Source: Triplophysa rosa
Lineage: Eukaryota > Chordata > Actinopteri > Cypriniformes > Nemacheilidae
Length of the DNA: 64,000 nucleotides
Assembly: GCF_024868665.1 (NCBI RefSeq)
Contig: NW_026634143.1
Location: 514,190-578,189, forward strand
Direction: 5' to 3'
The number at the start of each line of letters is the position of its first letter. Position 1 is the stretch's first letter. A model generated the notes under the pieces. The model searched no databases and was not told where the DNA came from. It saw only the letters and a list, made by a program, of their open reading frames with translations. This document shows, one piece after another, positions 21,531-32,189 of the stretch. Both the position numbers and the translations under genes were made by a program.

Positions 21531-22262
21531 GTGAGTAAATGTGTTTGAATTTGCATAATAGAATTATTCACATCTGCATTTTTGTTTCTAAATAGTAATC
21601 GAAATTAGCCAGATTATTATGGAGCGATTTTAGTCTCATTAATTATTCACGCGTAAACAGTTTCACATGAATAAAACCTAATTTACGTGCATAAAGTATA
21701 AATATACATTTACAAAAAGCAATTCACGTACGTAAAACAAAACTATTTTCTCATAAAGTACGTTTCGCAAACATATGACTGTGCACAAATATTTCGAAAG
21801 TTTAAAATGTACACGTTTATCTTGTTTTAGTGAATGTGCAAATCGTCACTCACGTGTGAATCGTCTTGGATGTGTGTGTGTTTTTTGAGACTCTCCTGGC
21901 AGCGCAACCCACGTGGGTTGTCGTACTCTTTAGCCAATCAGATTCAACCTTACCATTCAACCAATCATAATCGTGGAGAGCACGTCATACTATGTCATAC
22001 GTCCAACTCGTTTTTTGACAAGTTGACCATGTTAAGCATGTGAAGCCAGCGTGTTTAACATTGTAAATTCAGAATGCATGAAACACCGTTGCACGGCCGC
22101 TTTAACCAATGAACTCATTGTCAGATGGGGTTCACTTCCACATTATTATTATTCATTTAACAATATTAAATATACGATTGTAAATTGTTCTGTACTGTAA
22201 ATCTAGAACTTTAATAAAAATACTATTTAAAAATGTATATTATTTGTCTTTTATATTAACAG
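21531..22262. other. OlfC intron 3, no gene seen
   Basis: The 732-bp intron is larger than its neighbours. Its centre (21600-22130) is richer in CpG and ACGT motifs than the flanks and looks like an inserted repeat, but I cannot define its ends. Confidence 0.4.
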
Positions 22263-22834
22263 CTTCTGGTAGAAATGAAGCAGTTGGATTTTCCTCTCAG
22301 TGGCCGTCAGGTGAAATACGATGTTAATGGTGATCCAGCTGCAGTCAGTTATGCAGTCGTGCTGTGGCACACTGAAACAAATCCTCCATGGATTCAGATG
22401 GTGGGCACCTATGAGACACATCCAGAAATTACTTTTACTATCAACAACTCTCTCATGCCCTGGCGTAACAATACTGCTGTGAGTTCCCTTTGTTTCTCTC
22501 TGTGAGCCTTCAACTATTCACTGAGTAGTGTTTAAACATAGTTTTCTATTCTATAAAGGTTCCTTTCTCAAACTGCTCTGTTGAGTGTAAAGAGGGATTT
22601 TCAAGAGAACGTGTGGGATATCATGACTGCTGCTTTCTGTGTAAAAAATGCCCACAAAACAACTATGTGAATTATTCTCGTAAGTATCTTAAACGGTCTT
22701 CAATGAGACTTTGATGTTACAACTTGTTTTTAATTACCACCATAAAACTTTAATGTACGGAGCAGTGATTTTTCATTTACTTTGCCCTTATCAAAAAGAA
22801 GTATACTTGAAGTTCATATTTTTATAGTATTAGC

Positions 22835-24001
22835 TTAAAAGGTACAGTGCGGGATGTTTTGTATGATCTATTAACAGAAATGCAATATAACATACAAAAC
22901 TGTGTCTTTAGATGTGTATAAAAACCTTACGTAATGAAAAGTTATGTTTTTATTACCTTAGAATAAACCAGTTGTATCTACATAGGGAGCGGGCCTATCT
23001 ACATGGAATTTGTTATGTTGCGCAGCCATGTTTTGTACAGTAAGCTCTAACGGACAAACAGCTCTACAGAGCACGTTTCGTATATGTTGGTCTTCGTGTG
23101 TGTTTTTAGACGCAGCTTGCGTCATCACTGAGTTGAAGATGCACAAAGTAGTAAGTCGTAGTACGGAGAGAAGGAGGAGTAGTCGTCATCTAGCTGAAGC
23201 AATTGATTGTTCTGTCTTAGAAGTTTTGATAAAATGGAGGACCATGCGTATTGTGCACAAGAGCCGACAGAGCGTGAATCTCCGTCGTCAAAGAAGCGCA
23301 AACGTGATGCTGCCAGACGAATTAGAGACAAACGGCGGCAGAAATCCAGGATAAACATCGGTGTATCTATTACCAGATGGAAGGCACTGTTGAAAGACAA
23401 AAGTTTTCAAGGCGACGCCGAAGTTGCCTGTTTTCTGCTAGACTGGTAAGATAATTCAACATTTTCAATGTTTCCACTTTTTCAATGTTTACCAAACTAC
23501 TGTTTTGTTGAAACGGTAACGTTAGCATTTTATACAAGTGGCCATATAACCTCCGAATAATGTATTTCCGTCGCTGCGGTACGTACTCCGGTTGTTCCTG
23601 ACTTTACAAAGGGGGAGACAAACGTCTACTAACTTACACCTAACTGCCTATGTCGCTGTCAGATCAAACGCTTTGAACAGCGTTGCTATTTACGATTAGC
23701 TAACTTTAGTTACTTCACTACTCTCAGCGTGTACTAGATAGCACGCAAGAAATATATCTAATTATAGAATTGTAACAGTAACTTTCGCAATAGAATACAT
23801 GTTAAATGATTAATTACGTTAATATATTGCCTTACCTGCTTGTATCACTGCTATCCGCTGTCTCAGTAGACGACATCTTTTTTTACTGTTGCGGCCACCA
23901 TCGTAATTCGAAAGGGAGGGGTGGGCAAATGACTCAGAGATTCGTTGCAAAACTTTAATACAACGCTAGTGGCCGCTGATTTTCAAGAACTGCGCCTTTA
24001 A
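22835..24001 (+). mobile_element. TTAA-flanked DNA transposon derivative
   Basis: TTAA occurs at both edges (22835-22838, 23998-24001), and the termini TTAAAAGGTACAGTGCGGGA and CTGCGCCTTTAA form a short imperfect inverted repeat. Inside is an exon-like frame (23207-23449). TTAA duplication is used by piggyBac- and Kolobok-type elements; the family here is unproven. Confidence 0.55.
23207..23449 (+). pseudogene. Transposon-encoded first-exon-like frame (RINIGxxxxRW motif)
   Basis: The frame begins near MEDHAYCAQEPTERESPSS, then a highly basic KKRKRDAARRIRDKRRQKSR, then INIGVSITRWKALLKDKSF followed by DAEVACFLLDW and a splice donor (TG|GTAAGATA). I recall the NIG-xxxxRW and AEVAxFLLD motifs from fish transposon proteins, but I cannot name the family firmly. 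No downstream exons follow within the element, so only the 5' exon is retained. Confidence 0.5.
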
Positions 24002-24179
24002 GTAAAGTTCAAGTATATTTTTAAGTATTTTTTAATATCAATGGACTAGTAGTATGCTTGGAAGTGTACTATTTGAATACCGCTTGGGACAAAATTGGCC
24101 CACTTTTTAGTTTATAAAAGTGTACTTTTAAGTGCACTTTAAGTGTAACAGTAGTAAACTTTTGAGTAACCTTTTTGAT

Positions 24180-25085
24180 CAAGGCGCCTGGATGAGGTGG
24201 GAGCAGGCGATGGAGCGGAGTGTCACTTGGAAGCACATCTGGATGTGAAATCCCCAGAGGATCAAGTTCTTGATTCAGGGGGTCTATGATGTCCTCCCAA
24301 GTACATCCAACCTGCGCACATGGGGCTAAATAGAAACCCCTGCATGCCCCCTTTGTTCCAAAATAGGGACATTAGAACACTGATCCTGAGCAGCTGCTCC
24401 AAGGCGCTGGGTGAGGGCCGGTATTGATGGAGGCACGACCAGGTCCTCAAATCCATAGCTGAGGCAATCAGCAAGGGGATCAAGGACAGCCGACACATCC
24501 AAGCTACAGCCAAGGCCATTCATTTCATCAGGGAAGGACAAAAGTCAGAGAAAGCATAAAAAAACTGCTCTGTAGGTTTGCTCTCCACAGCCCGGGACTT
24601 GGCAATGACAGTCGACCTGGAAAGGCAGCTGAAAAGTCCATCACACATCACCTAGTCCAATTTGAGACCTGACATAATTTTGGTCTCAGAAGCCACAAAA
24701 CAACTGATCTTGGTGGAGATGACAGTGCCCTGGGAGGAGAGGATGGAGGAGGCTCAAGAGAGAAAGAGGGTGAAATACCAAGAACTGGTGGAGGATTTTC
24801 AGAGGAACGGATGGAGGACCAGGTGTATGCCAGTAGAGGTGGGCAGCAGGGGATTTGCCAGTCACTCCCTGAGCAAGGCCTACGGCACGCTGGGCATAAC
24901 AGGTGCTAACCGAAGAAGAGCCATAGGTAACAACGTGGAGGCAGCAAAGTAAGCATCCATATGGCTCTGGTTGAAGAGGGGAGAGCAGTGGGGGCAGTAG
25001 AATGCTACTTGGACACAGGCCAGGGTCAGATCAGCCTCGGTCGGGTCACCAGGATGAGGGTGTATGTTTTAAGACCCGAAACACC
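24180..25085 (+). pseudogene. RLE-type LINE (R2/NeSL-like) C-terminal endonuclease fragment
   Basis: The plus strand, in more than one frame, encodes a CCHC knuckle, CPLCSKIGTLEHILSSC (C-x2-C-x7-H-x4-C), near 24345. Further on come RPDIILVSEATKQLILVE followed by MTVPWEERMEEAQERKR, resembling the PD-x(n)-D/E restriction-like endonuclease core, and GITGANRRRAIGN. These are C-terminal hallmarks of site-specific-type LINEs with a restriction-like endonuclease. The reverse transcriptase is absent and stops interrupt the frame (e.g. near 24560 and 24655). Confidence 0.7.
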
Positions 25086-25139
25086 CAGTGACTCCTGGAA
25101 ATAATACTGATGATGTGTCCAAGGTTGTGCATCAGAAGA

Positions 25140-25565
25140 TGTTTCTGTAAACTGAGTACACAAGTTTACAATTAAGTTTTCATTTATACTACAACTATAC
25201 TCCAAGTAAACTTGTTGGTATACTGAGAGTTTACTCGTTCAATACTTTTAGCACATTTAGTCTGTGAAAGAAGACTTTGAAGTTTACTCCTAGTAAACTA
25301 TTAGTTAAGTAGTTTTTATACTGCAATTATACTTGTAGGTTTTCTATAGGTTTACTGGTAGTTTACTAGTTCATTACTTGTAGCACATTTGTCATTTACG
25401 TATAAACTTTAAAGTTTACTCTCAGTAAACTACACATTTATTTTAAATATGCTTGTAAGCTTTGCAGATATACTGATAGTTAACTAGATCAATACTTGTA
25501 GTGCATTTGTAAGTACACTTCAAGGTGTATTCTTAGTAAACTACTAGTTGAGGTATTTTTATAAT
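25140..25565. repeat. Degenerate ~120-bp tandem repeat, about 3 units
   Basis: Within the composite intron element, units ending TTCAATACTTTTAGCACATT, TTCATTACTTGTAGCACATT and TCAATACTTGTAGTGCATT recur roughly every 120-126 bp, with AGTAAACT motifs between. Confidence 0.65.
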
Positions 25566-25794
25566 ATACTATTCAAAATATATTAAATGCACTTAATTTT
25601 TTTAACACACATTTGTATTTATTTTATTCCAAGCCAAGTCATATTTGTTACTGTGTAAGCTAGAAGATGTAAATGAATTATAAGACATTGTGAAAAACTA
25701 GAAGAAAATGTGAAGATTCTGAAGTATGTAAAACAAGACATGTATACTTAGAAGTCAAAAGAATAAGTACAAGTATAGGCCAAATATACTTAAA

Positions 25795-26292
25795 CTTTTC
25801 ACTCCGTAAAATTTCCCCGCCATTGACGAGTTATCTCGTCATTTAAAAATCAACCGTTCCCTGCCAAAGACGAGTTATTACGGCAATCAGTGTTTGCACT
25901 GTTGTACAGCAGGTGGCGCTGTTACACACCTTTGGGTAAAAGTACAGAATCTCTGAACCTAGAACGTATATATTTTATCTGTTTTAATGATTGTTCTGAG
26001 TCTAATCTGGGTGGAGTCTTTGACCAAAAAATGATAATTATCTCAGCTGTTTAATCAAAGTGGTGCATATTTGAAGAAACCTACCCACATCTAAGGGGTG
26101 ATAAAAAAGAACAAATGAAGATAGAAGAATACAGTTTCTTTTGTTTGAAAGCATCTTTCATTTGATATATTGTTTGTCCATAAATTAATTACAGAAAATG
26201 TACTGTGAGCCATCAAATTTGAGTGAAAATGTTAAAAAACGCTGGCGCTGGCTGGAAATGTTTTTTTAAAAGGCTGGCGGGGAAAGAGTTAA
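25795..26292. mobile_element. Non-autonomous DNA element (TTTCCCCGCCA termini)
   Basis: The left edge has AAAATTTCCCCGCCATTGACG and the right edge GGCTGGCGGGGAAAGAGTTAA, an inverted pair sharing TTTCCCCGCCA. No coding frame is present. It sits inside the larger element filling the OlfC intron. Confidence 0.6.
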
Positions 26293-27524
26293 GAGTATTA
26301 TTATTAGACAAAGTATACTTTACTATTTTAGGTTTAAAATAAGTATACTTATAGCACACTTGAACAAACTTCTTTTTGATAAGGGATCACAAGAGTTTGG
26401 TTTTGGCTGTATAACTTAAACATTAAAATTATTTTTCTTCTTTCTAGGGGACCCTTATAGCTGTTTTTCATGTGGACAGAGTGAAAGGTTTGATGGCAGC
26501 AGTATGACATGTAAGCCACGGTCTGTCGTCTATCTTCAGTTCACAGAAATTCCCTCCTTCGCACTTATATTTTGCAACGCATGTTTGATTACTTTTCTCT
26601 TTGCCATGTTATTCATTTTTGCCTTTAATTACAACACTCCAGTGGTGAGGTCTGCTGGTGGTATCATGTGTTTCCTGATGTTAGTGTGTATGATTATGTC
26701 TTGCCTGAGTGTGTTCTTTTTCTTCGGTGAACCCACAGCAGTAAAATGTGGCTTGAGAAATTTACTGTTTGGATTTTTTAATCCTATTTGTCTTTCATGT
26801 TTGGCTGTCCGAGCCTTTCAAATAGTTTGTGTCTTTAAAATGGCAGCCGATTACCCTAATGTGCACAGAGTATGGGTAAAGTACAACGGACAGTGGGTCT
26901 CTCTGGTTTCATTGTCAGTTTTTCATTTCTTTGTTTGTGTTTCATGGATGACCTTTGGCCCTCCCAAACCCTTCGTGGACTTTGTTTCTTTTAAAGACTT
27001 CGGTTTTTTCACCTGTGCAAAGGGGCACGTTATATCAATTAGTATGGTTGCGTTCGTAAATATTTTTCTTGGTTCCGTGTGTATAGGGTTTGCTTACGTG
27101 GCAAGAGATCTGCCGAAAAATTACAGTGAATCCAAGTCAATAACTTTCAGTTTAGTTTTTTTTATTGTGATCTGGATTTTTTTCTTCACTGTTTTCTTTC
27201 TCATCAATAGCAAAGACATCCTGTTTGTCAATGCATTGGCCCAGATAGCCACTACATATGCAATTCTCTTCAGCTATTTCATACCAAATTCTTACATCAT
27301 GTTATTTCAACAGGAAAAGAACACTGCTGCATACTTCCAAACATCTATTCAGACTTACACCCAAACCATTAGTATAGGTTAAAGCACAGCTATGATTTTA
27401 GCACACTTACCTGGTTAAGTAAACACATAACATTAGCATTGGTTTTTAGTTTAGAAGCCATTAGTTTAGCACCAGTTTATTGATTAAGTTTAATTGATTA
27501 AGTGAGTCAAGTCTGTTGAATTTT

Positions 27525-29065
27525 TATAGAGATAGAGCGACACGCGTCATAATCTGAAAACCACGCCCTCCGGGAAGAACCCTCTCCATTGACGTTGTAT
27601 TGGGGGAAGCGGCCTCCTTGTCATTTCTGATTTATAACAAAAACAGAACAACGTCTGAAAACTGCTATGTGAGAAGATGTGCAGTAAACAAGCTTAAAAA
27701 AACAGAACTACCTCCCCAACAAACATGCATTTAAGGACACAAAAGTAGAGCACAACATGTCATATTACTCTGAGAACTAACAGTACGCCCACTGGAGGGA
27801 AATGTAATCGGCCGCAGCTTATTTACAGAAATATAATATTGACTGACTGACCATCCAGCTCCATCCAAGGCAATTCCATCACCACCCAAGAAAAAGTCGA
27901 CCATCTGGCCGGCCCAGCTCAGACAATTCCATCCCCAACCGAGAGCAAAGACGGACTACCTGTCACATAAATGCTAAATTTACAATACTTGGTATTTAAT
28001 GCTAAACTTACATCACATGACAACAGTTTGAAGTTATGGCTGCACTCTGTGACTTTGATTGGAGGTAGCTGGGTGGGTGTTGTAGGGAGTGGGGGGGCTT
28101 GTTGGTTGTGGTTCGGGGCGTTTCATTTGTTGGGACTGTGTGGGTCTGGTCTGGTTGGTCTTGTTTTGTGGTCGATGTCGGACAACAGAGGAATAAAGTT
28201 AATTATGCCATTACTACTTTTCCCTGGTTGTTCCTCTGTTGTCTGTTGTTGATCACGGAATGGGACCGGGTTGGACCTGCACGGTTTCGGCGGGTGGGGC
28301 TTCCTGGGTCGCGGCTCGTGGGCTCTCCCTGTTCTTCGTGGATGTTGCTCGGTGGCTTTGGTCGGGGTCACTGAGTGCAGCTATGACACGTCAGAGGAGA
28401 TCTGGCCCTCCCGGCTGAGCCTGGTTTCTCCCGAGGTTTTTTTTTCTCCATTATTCATCATTGGAGTTTGGGTTCCTCGCCACAGCAGAGCAGTGCAGTG
28501 TTGGCTTGCTCACCGGGAGACTGCATTTATTTATTAGATATTATTTATTATAATGATCTTGCTTGGTCTATAAACACCATGCACTGTGCTGTGTTTTACC
28601 TTTCTGTGTTTTTCTTATTTGCTCCTGTAAAGCTGCTTTGGAACAATGCACATTGTGAAAAGCGCTATATAAATAAAATTGAATTGAATTAATATATAAA
28701 ACTGACATTTGGATATTTGACTTACCAGTGACAAAAACTTTTACTGCACACGTAGGCACACCGAGTGTCATGGTCCCACAGTTGACCCATTCTACCTGCT
28801 GATGCTGAACGTCTTCATGCCTGTATCCACTTTTGTCTCCTTAAAGTCTGGCTTTTACGGTTCGGAAGCTTATAAAACTTAGTTCTGGGTTTTTAAGCTT
28901 GTTTACTGCACACCTTGTCTCACAGCAGTTTTTAGGCATTGTTCTGTTTTTGTTATAAATCAGAAATGACAAGGAGGCAGCTTCTCGCAATAGAAAGTCA
29001 ATGGAGAGGGTTGGATTGTTTTCCCCTCAGGTGTGGGCGTGGCCTAAATGCGCTCTGTCTCTATA
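27525..29065. mobile_element. DNA element with long inverted arms, split by a LINE
   Basis: The left arm (27525-~27700) starts TATAGAGATAGAGCG. The right arm (~28880-29065) ends CGCTCTGTCTCTATA, and the arms share CTCCATTGAC, TTTATAACAAAAACAGAAC and GCAGTAAACAAGCTTAAAAA in inverted form. The LINE 3' end at 27842-28692 is inserted between them. Confidence 0.75.
27842..28692 (+). mobile_element. 5'-truncated L2/CR1-like LINE, 3' UTR only
   Basis: The plus-strand copy begins with GACTGACTGACCATCCAGCT, matching the left window edge in reverse complement at near identity for ~138 bp. It ends in the LINE tail GCTGCTTTGGAACAATG, then GCGCTATATAAATAAAATTG with repeated GAATT. The open frames in it (e.g. 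28099-28374) are chance frames in a GC-rich UTR. Confidence 0.85.
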
Positions 29066-29220
29066 GAACTTTTTACAGTATGCATTCATATTGTACATCA
29101 TAGTATCTGTACAAGGAAAAAGAACAAAAGCCAAAAAGAGAACATGTGTTGAACACACACACACACAGAAACATACGTTTATAATTATCTATTATAAAGC
29201 TATTATCTATTAATTATGAG

Positions 29221-29640
29221 CGACGCCTAGTTCTTCCATCACAGCGAGGCACCAAATCACTTGCAAAAACCTTTACTTATTCTGTTATCCTGTGGTGGAA
29301 TGAACTACCAGCCTTCAACTGAACTGCAGCATCCTTCACAAGTTTCAAAAAACTAGTTTTCAAAACATACCTGTTCCACATTTATTTGACTAACCAATAA
29401 CTCTGTATGTCTGTCTGTCTGTCTGTCAAAAAACAAACAAAAAAAACCCCCTTTTTGTTCATTCTCTCCTTTGCTTACTCCAGCTTTAATCCTCTAGTAG
29501 CGTGGCCTTGTAAACGAACGGTTCTGTTTAGCGTGTTGACTAAATGTTTATATGCTCTCCTACTTGTAAGTGGCTTTAAATAAAAGCGTCTGCCAAATGA
29601 ATAAATGTAATGTTAATGTAAATCTACAGTATATACATAC
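29221..29640 (+). mobile_element. Degraded L2-type LINE 3' end
   Basis: The translation gives LVLPSQRGTKSLAKTFTYSV, then LWWNELPAFN, a stop, then FKKLVFKTYLFHIYL, the C-terminus of L2-type ORF2. It is followed by a (CTGT)n run (~29407-29430) and the tail GTAAGTGGCTTTAAATAAAA and GCGTCTGCCAAATGAATAAA with ATGTAA repeats. An (AC)n tract lies just upstream at ~29153-29166. Confidence 0.8.
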
Positions 29641-29957
29641 GTACAACTCTCATGGTATTATTGCATAAAGATGAGCTAGATATACTTTAGATACATTATC
29701 AAGTCAAAAGAGAATTTGCAATAATATCATGGATTGCACAATTAGCATTCCTAGGAAAGTAGTTAAAAGTCTTTACGATTTTAGTCTGACTAATACATAT
29801 TAGGCCTATACAAGAGATTCTTGGATAATTTCCTCTGCAGTGCTAACAAAATCCATTTACCTAGTAATGAATCTCTTAAACTTTATTTTAATTTGATCCT
29901 TGACTATTACTTTGCCTCAAAATTAAAACTGCAATCCATAACTGTTTGGTAAATAAT

Positions 29958-30016
29958 AAACTCTCTGTAAGTTGCTCTGGATAAAAGTGTCTGCTAAATG
30001 GAAATGGAAATGGAAA
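29958..30016 (+). repeat. LINE/SINE 3' tail fragment
   Basis: GTAAGTTGCTCTGGATAAAA and GTGTCTGCTAAATGGAAATG with repeated GGAAAT form a separate L2-type tail without an upstream body. Confidence 0.7.
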
Positions 30017-31632
30017 CAAACCATCTTCTGAACATACCCCGATTTACAAACGTAAGCTTACAATAATGACTTATAATTTAAGTGTCGGATTTCAGATTTT
30101 GAGAGAAATGTCAGGTTGAACCGTAATGATAGAACACTGATCATAAATGCTTGAAAGAACTCATTTTTTTATCAAAGCTGGTAGTGGGCAGTGCTCTGAC
30201 ATATGTAATGCAAAACGTAATAGACAATGTCCAATAAAGAAAAGAATAATAAAAAGATATTTTGAGAAGTGTTTATGTTAATGTGTCTAGTCTTTGTAAT
30301 GTAAACCATGGCAGGAAGCACACATTTTGACATTCCTGACTATTTTTTCCCAGCACTTACCAGCAGGTGTCCCTAGCGTGCATTTGAAGACTCCAGACAT
30401 AAACCACTTCAACACATGGCACCAACACATCTGGCTGGAAAGCTTCAAAGCTTTATCTCGCCACCACTATTAAACAGTAATCCAAGAGAACAGACTCAGT
30501 GGTCATAACATAACCTGTGAATAATGGAAATGTTTGGTAATACCGTATAAGAACTAATAACAATACTTCGTTTTTCAAGTGTGTTTGAACCTCGCATTGC
30601 TTATAAACATGGGCAAACAGGAAAATATGCAGTGAGATGGTTCACAGTCAAAATTTGAAAGATGATGCCACCTGGTGGTTGGATGAATAGCCATCAGTCC
30701 CGTTCTTTAAAAAAACGAAATGTTAATTTTCCAATGTTGGGCATCACTTTTGGTCACTACCATCCAACCTTACAAAATAAGAGCAGGCTAATACAAGAAT
30801 CTTTTAACAACCAACTGGATGTACATTTTTTCTTAAAGTCGGCATGAAATTAAAAATGTCAATTCAAATGGATTTACAAAGTGTTGCAGTATTCATTATA
30901 AATTATTTATACGTGCACATCGTTGTTTTTTAAAAATTCATTTGCACTTGTAATCTGTAATCAAAAACGTTAGCCCTCTCCCCCTCTCGACGTCTCTTCA
31001 TATCTGGTCACGTGGAATGGCATGAGGGCAGAGCTGGAATAACTGACAGATTACAAACTGGGGCACTTTCAAACTCAAACCGGTGCGCAACATTTGCTAC
31101 GGTTTCTGGGTTGAACGACACGTTTCCTGGAAACGGTGTGCAACGGGGTTTGAGATCCGTTTTCTCTTGTTTGGTGAGTGTGTCAAGAATGTAAGCCCAA
31201 TCAGCAGCAACATGTACAGTATATAACCCACATGGTATTAAAGAGACAGCTCGCACAATGGGTCCAAGTAAATTTGTTTACAACTGTGTCCGCTGCAGCT
31301 CGGTATGCAGCCGGTCCGTTAACACTTAAAATCAAGCTGACTGTGTATAGATATGAAAACATATTTATTGTTGTGTAAACTCAAACATTATATCTGCTAC
31401 ACTAACACATGACAACAACAAAAGGTTATCCCATTTTTCGGGAATTTAAATCCCCGCGGTTTTCCCAGCCATGGCTGCGCAGCTCAGTGTTGGGGCATCT
31501 AGTCAACTGTGAGTGACGTCAGTGGACCCTTCCAAGATGGTGGACACGTCTGCGTGCCTGGAGTGCTTGAATGCGGCAATAGTTATTTTTATCTATGGTA
31601 CTGTTCTGAGGAGCAATAATATTTTTCATATT
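30017..31632. other. Intergenic, no gene seen
   Basis: No frame has recognisable protein features. Near 30836-30940 is a decayed copy of the AAAGTCCCAGTGAAATTAAA-type repeat that also occurs at 37187 and 49162. Confidence 0.4.
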
Positions 31633-31780
31633 ATTACATTTATGTGTATGCATTCGGCAGATGCTGTTATTCAAAGCGACCTACATTGCATTATTCTATA
31701 CATTTTGATTCTGAGTGTGTGCAATCCCTGGGATCGAACCCATGACTCTGGTGTTGCTAGCCACTGAGCTACGGGAAAAC
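31633..31780 (-). mobile_element. tRNA-derived SINE
   Basis: The minus strand reads GTAGCTCAGTGGCTAGCAAC (A-box region) and GGTTCGATCCCAGGG (B box), then a body, and ends in the L2-type tail GTCGCTTTGAATAACAGCAT and CTGCCGAATGCATACACATA. The tRNA-like head with a LINE-matching tail is the standard layout of a fish SINE mobilised by a partner LINE. Confidence 0.8.
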
Positions 31781-31888
31781 ATTATTTTATATTATTAATA
31801 TATTATTATATTAACTATATTATACTATTATTCATTTTATTTTCTGAAATCTTGCTACCTCTACGGAATAGATAATGTTATTATAAAA

Positions 31889-31992
31889 GAAGCCCCGTGA
31901 AGCTGTGGTTTACAGTGATTTTAAATCACTTGAGGGGGTTTCACATAAAAGCTGTTATAAAATCACTGTAAACCATGGCTTCACGGGATTGT
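31889..31992. repeat. Inverted-repeat (foldback) MITE
   Basis: The left arm CCCGTGAAGCTGTGGTTTAC and AGTGATTTTA is mirrored by TAAAATCACTGTAAACCATG and GCTTCACGGG, separated by a short loop. It lies just upstream of the Harbinger relic; any link to that element's terminus is unproven. Confidence 0.75.
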
Positions 31993-32189
31993 TGCTTCAT
32001 TTTAAAACAACATTTAGAGTAATAGCAACGTGACATAAAAAGACTGATTAATTCATTGCATTTTTTCAATAAACTGAAGTGAAATGAAATGACATCTGTT
32101 TTACCTCATTGAAACATAATGCAAGAATGAAGTGTTTGTGTTCATTACTATGATCTACTAACAGAGTGCTTTATGAGTGCAAAGCTGAA

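Larger units (their letters stand above)
22785..26385. mobile_element. Composite DNA element filling OlfC intron 5
   Basis: The ends carry the same 18-bp inverted repeat, CCCTTATCAAAAAGAAGT, at 22785 and in reverse complement ending at 26385. Body sequence rich in AAGTATACTT, AGTAAACT and AGTGTAAC motifs is split by three further insertions (22835-24001, ~24180-25085, ~25795-26292). No clear target duplication is seen. A fragment with similar body sequence lies at 62770-63100. Confidence 0.7.
19882..27382 (+). pseudogene. OlfC family (vomeronasal type-2-like) receptor gene with one nonsense codon
   Basis: This class-C GPCR chemoreceptor has six exons: 19882-20114, 20293-20590, 20784-21530, 22263-22478, 22559-22679 and 26448-27382. 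All junctions are GT-AG and in phase, giving about 849 codons. The start could instead be the Met at 19933, just before a hydrophobic signal-like stretch. Exons 1-4 encode the Venus-flytrap domain (LDGDYLLGGLFPVH; FAVEEINNST; TGPYGSTRT). Exon 5 is the nine-cysteine linker (C-rich, DCCFLCKKC), and exon 6 starts DPYSCFSC and carries seven membrane segments with PKNYSESKSITFS in the third intracellular loop. A single in-frame TAA at 21393-21395, in the sequence LTA-stop-DIINEDPTFSF, would end the protein after 380 residues. Everything downstream remains open. It could be a young pseudogene or a segregating null allele. Confidence 0.85.

Noticed and set aside
28099..28537. Gly/Trp- and Val-rich frames in the 28-kb region
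   Set aside because: They fall entirely in the 3' UTR of the L2-like LINE.
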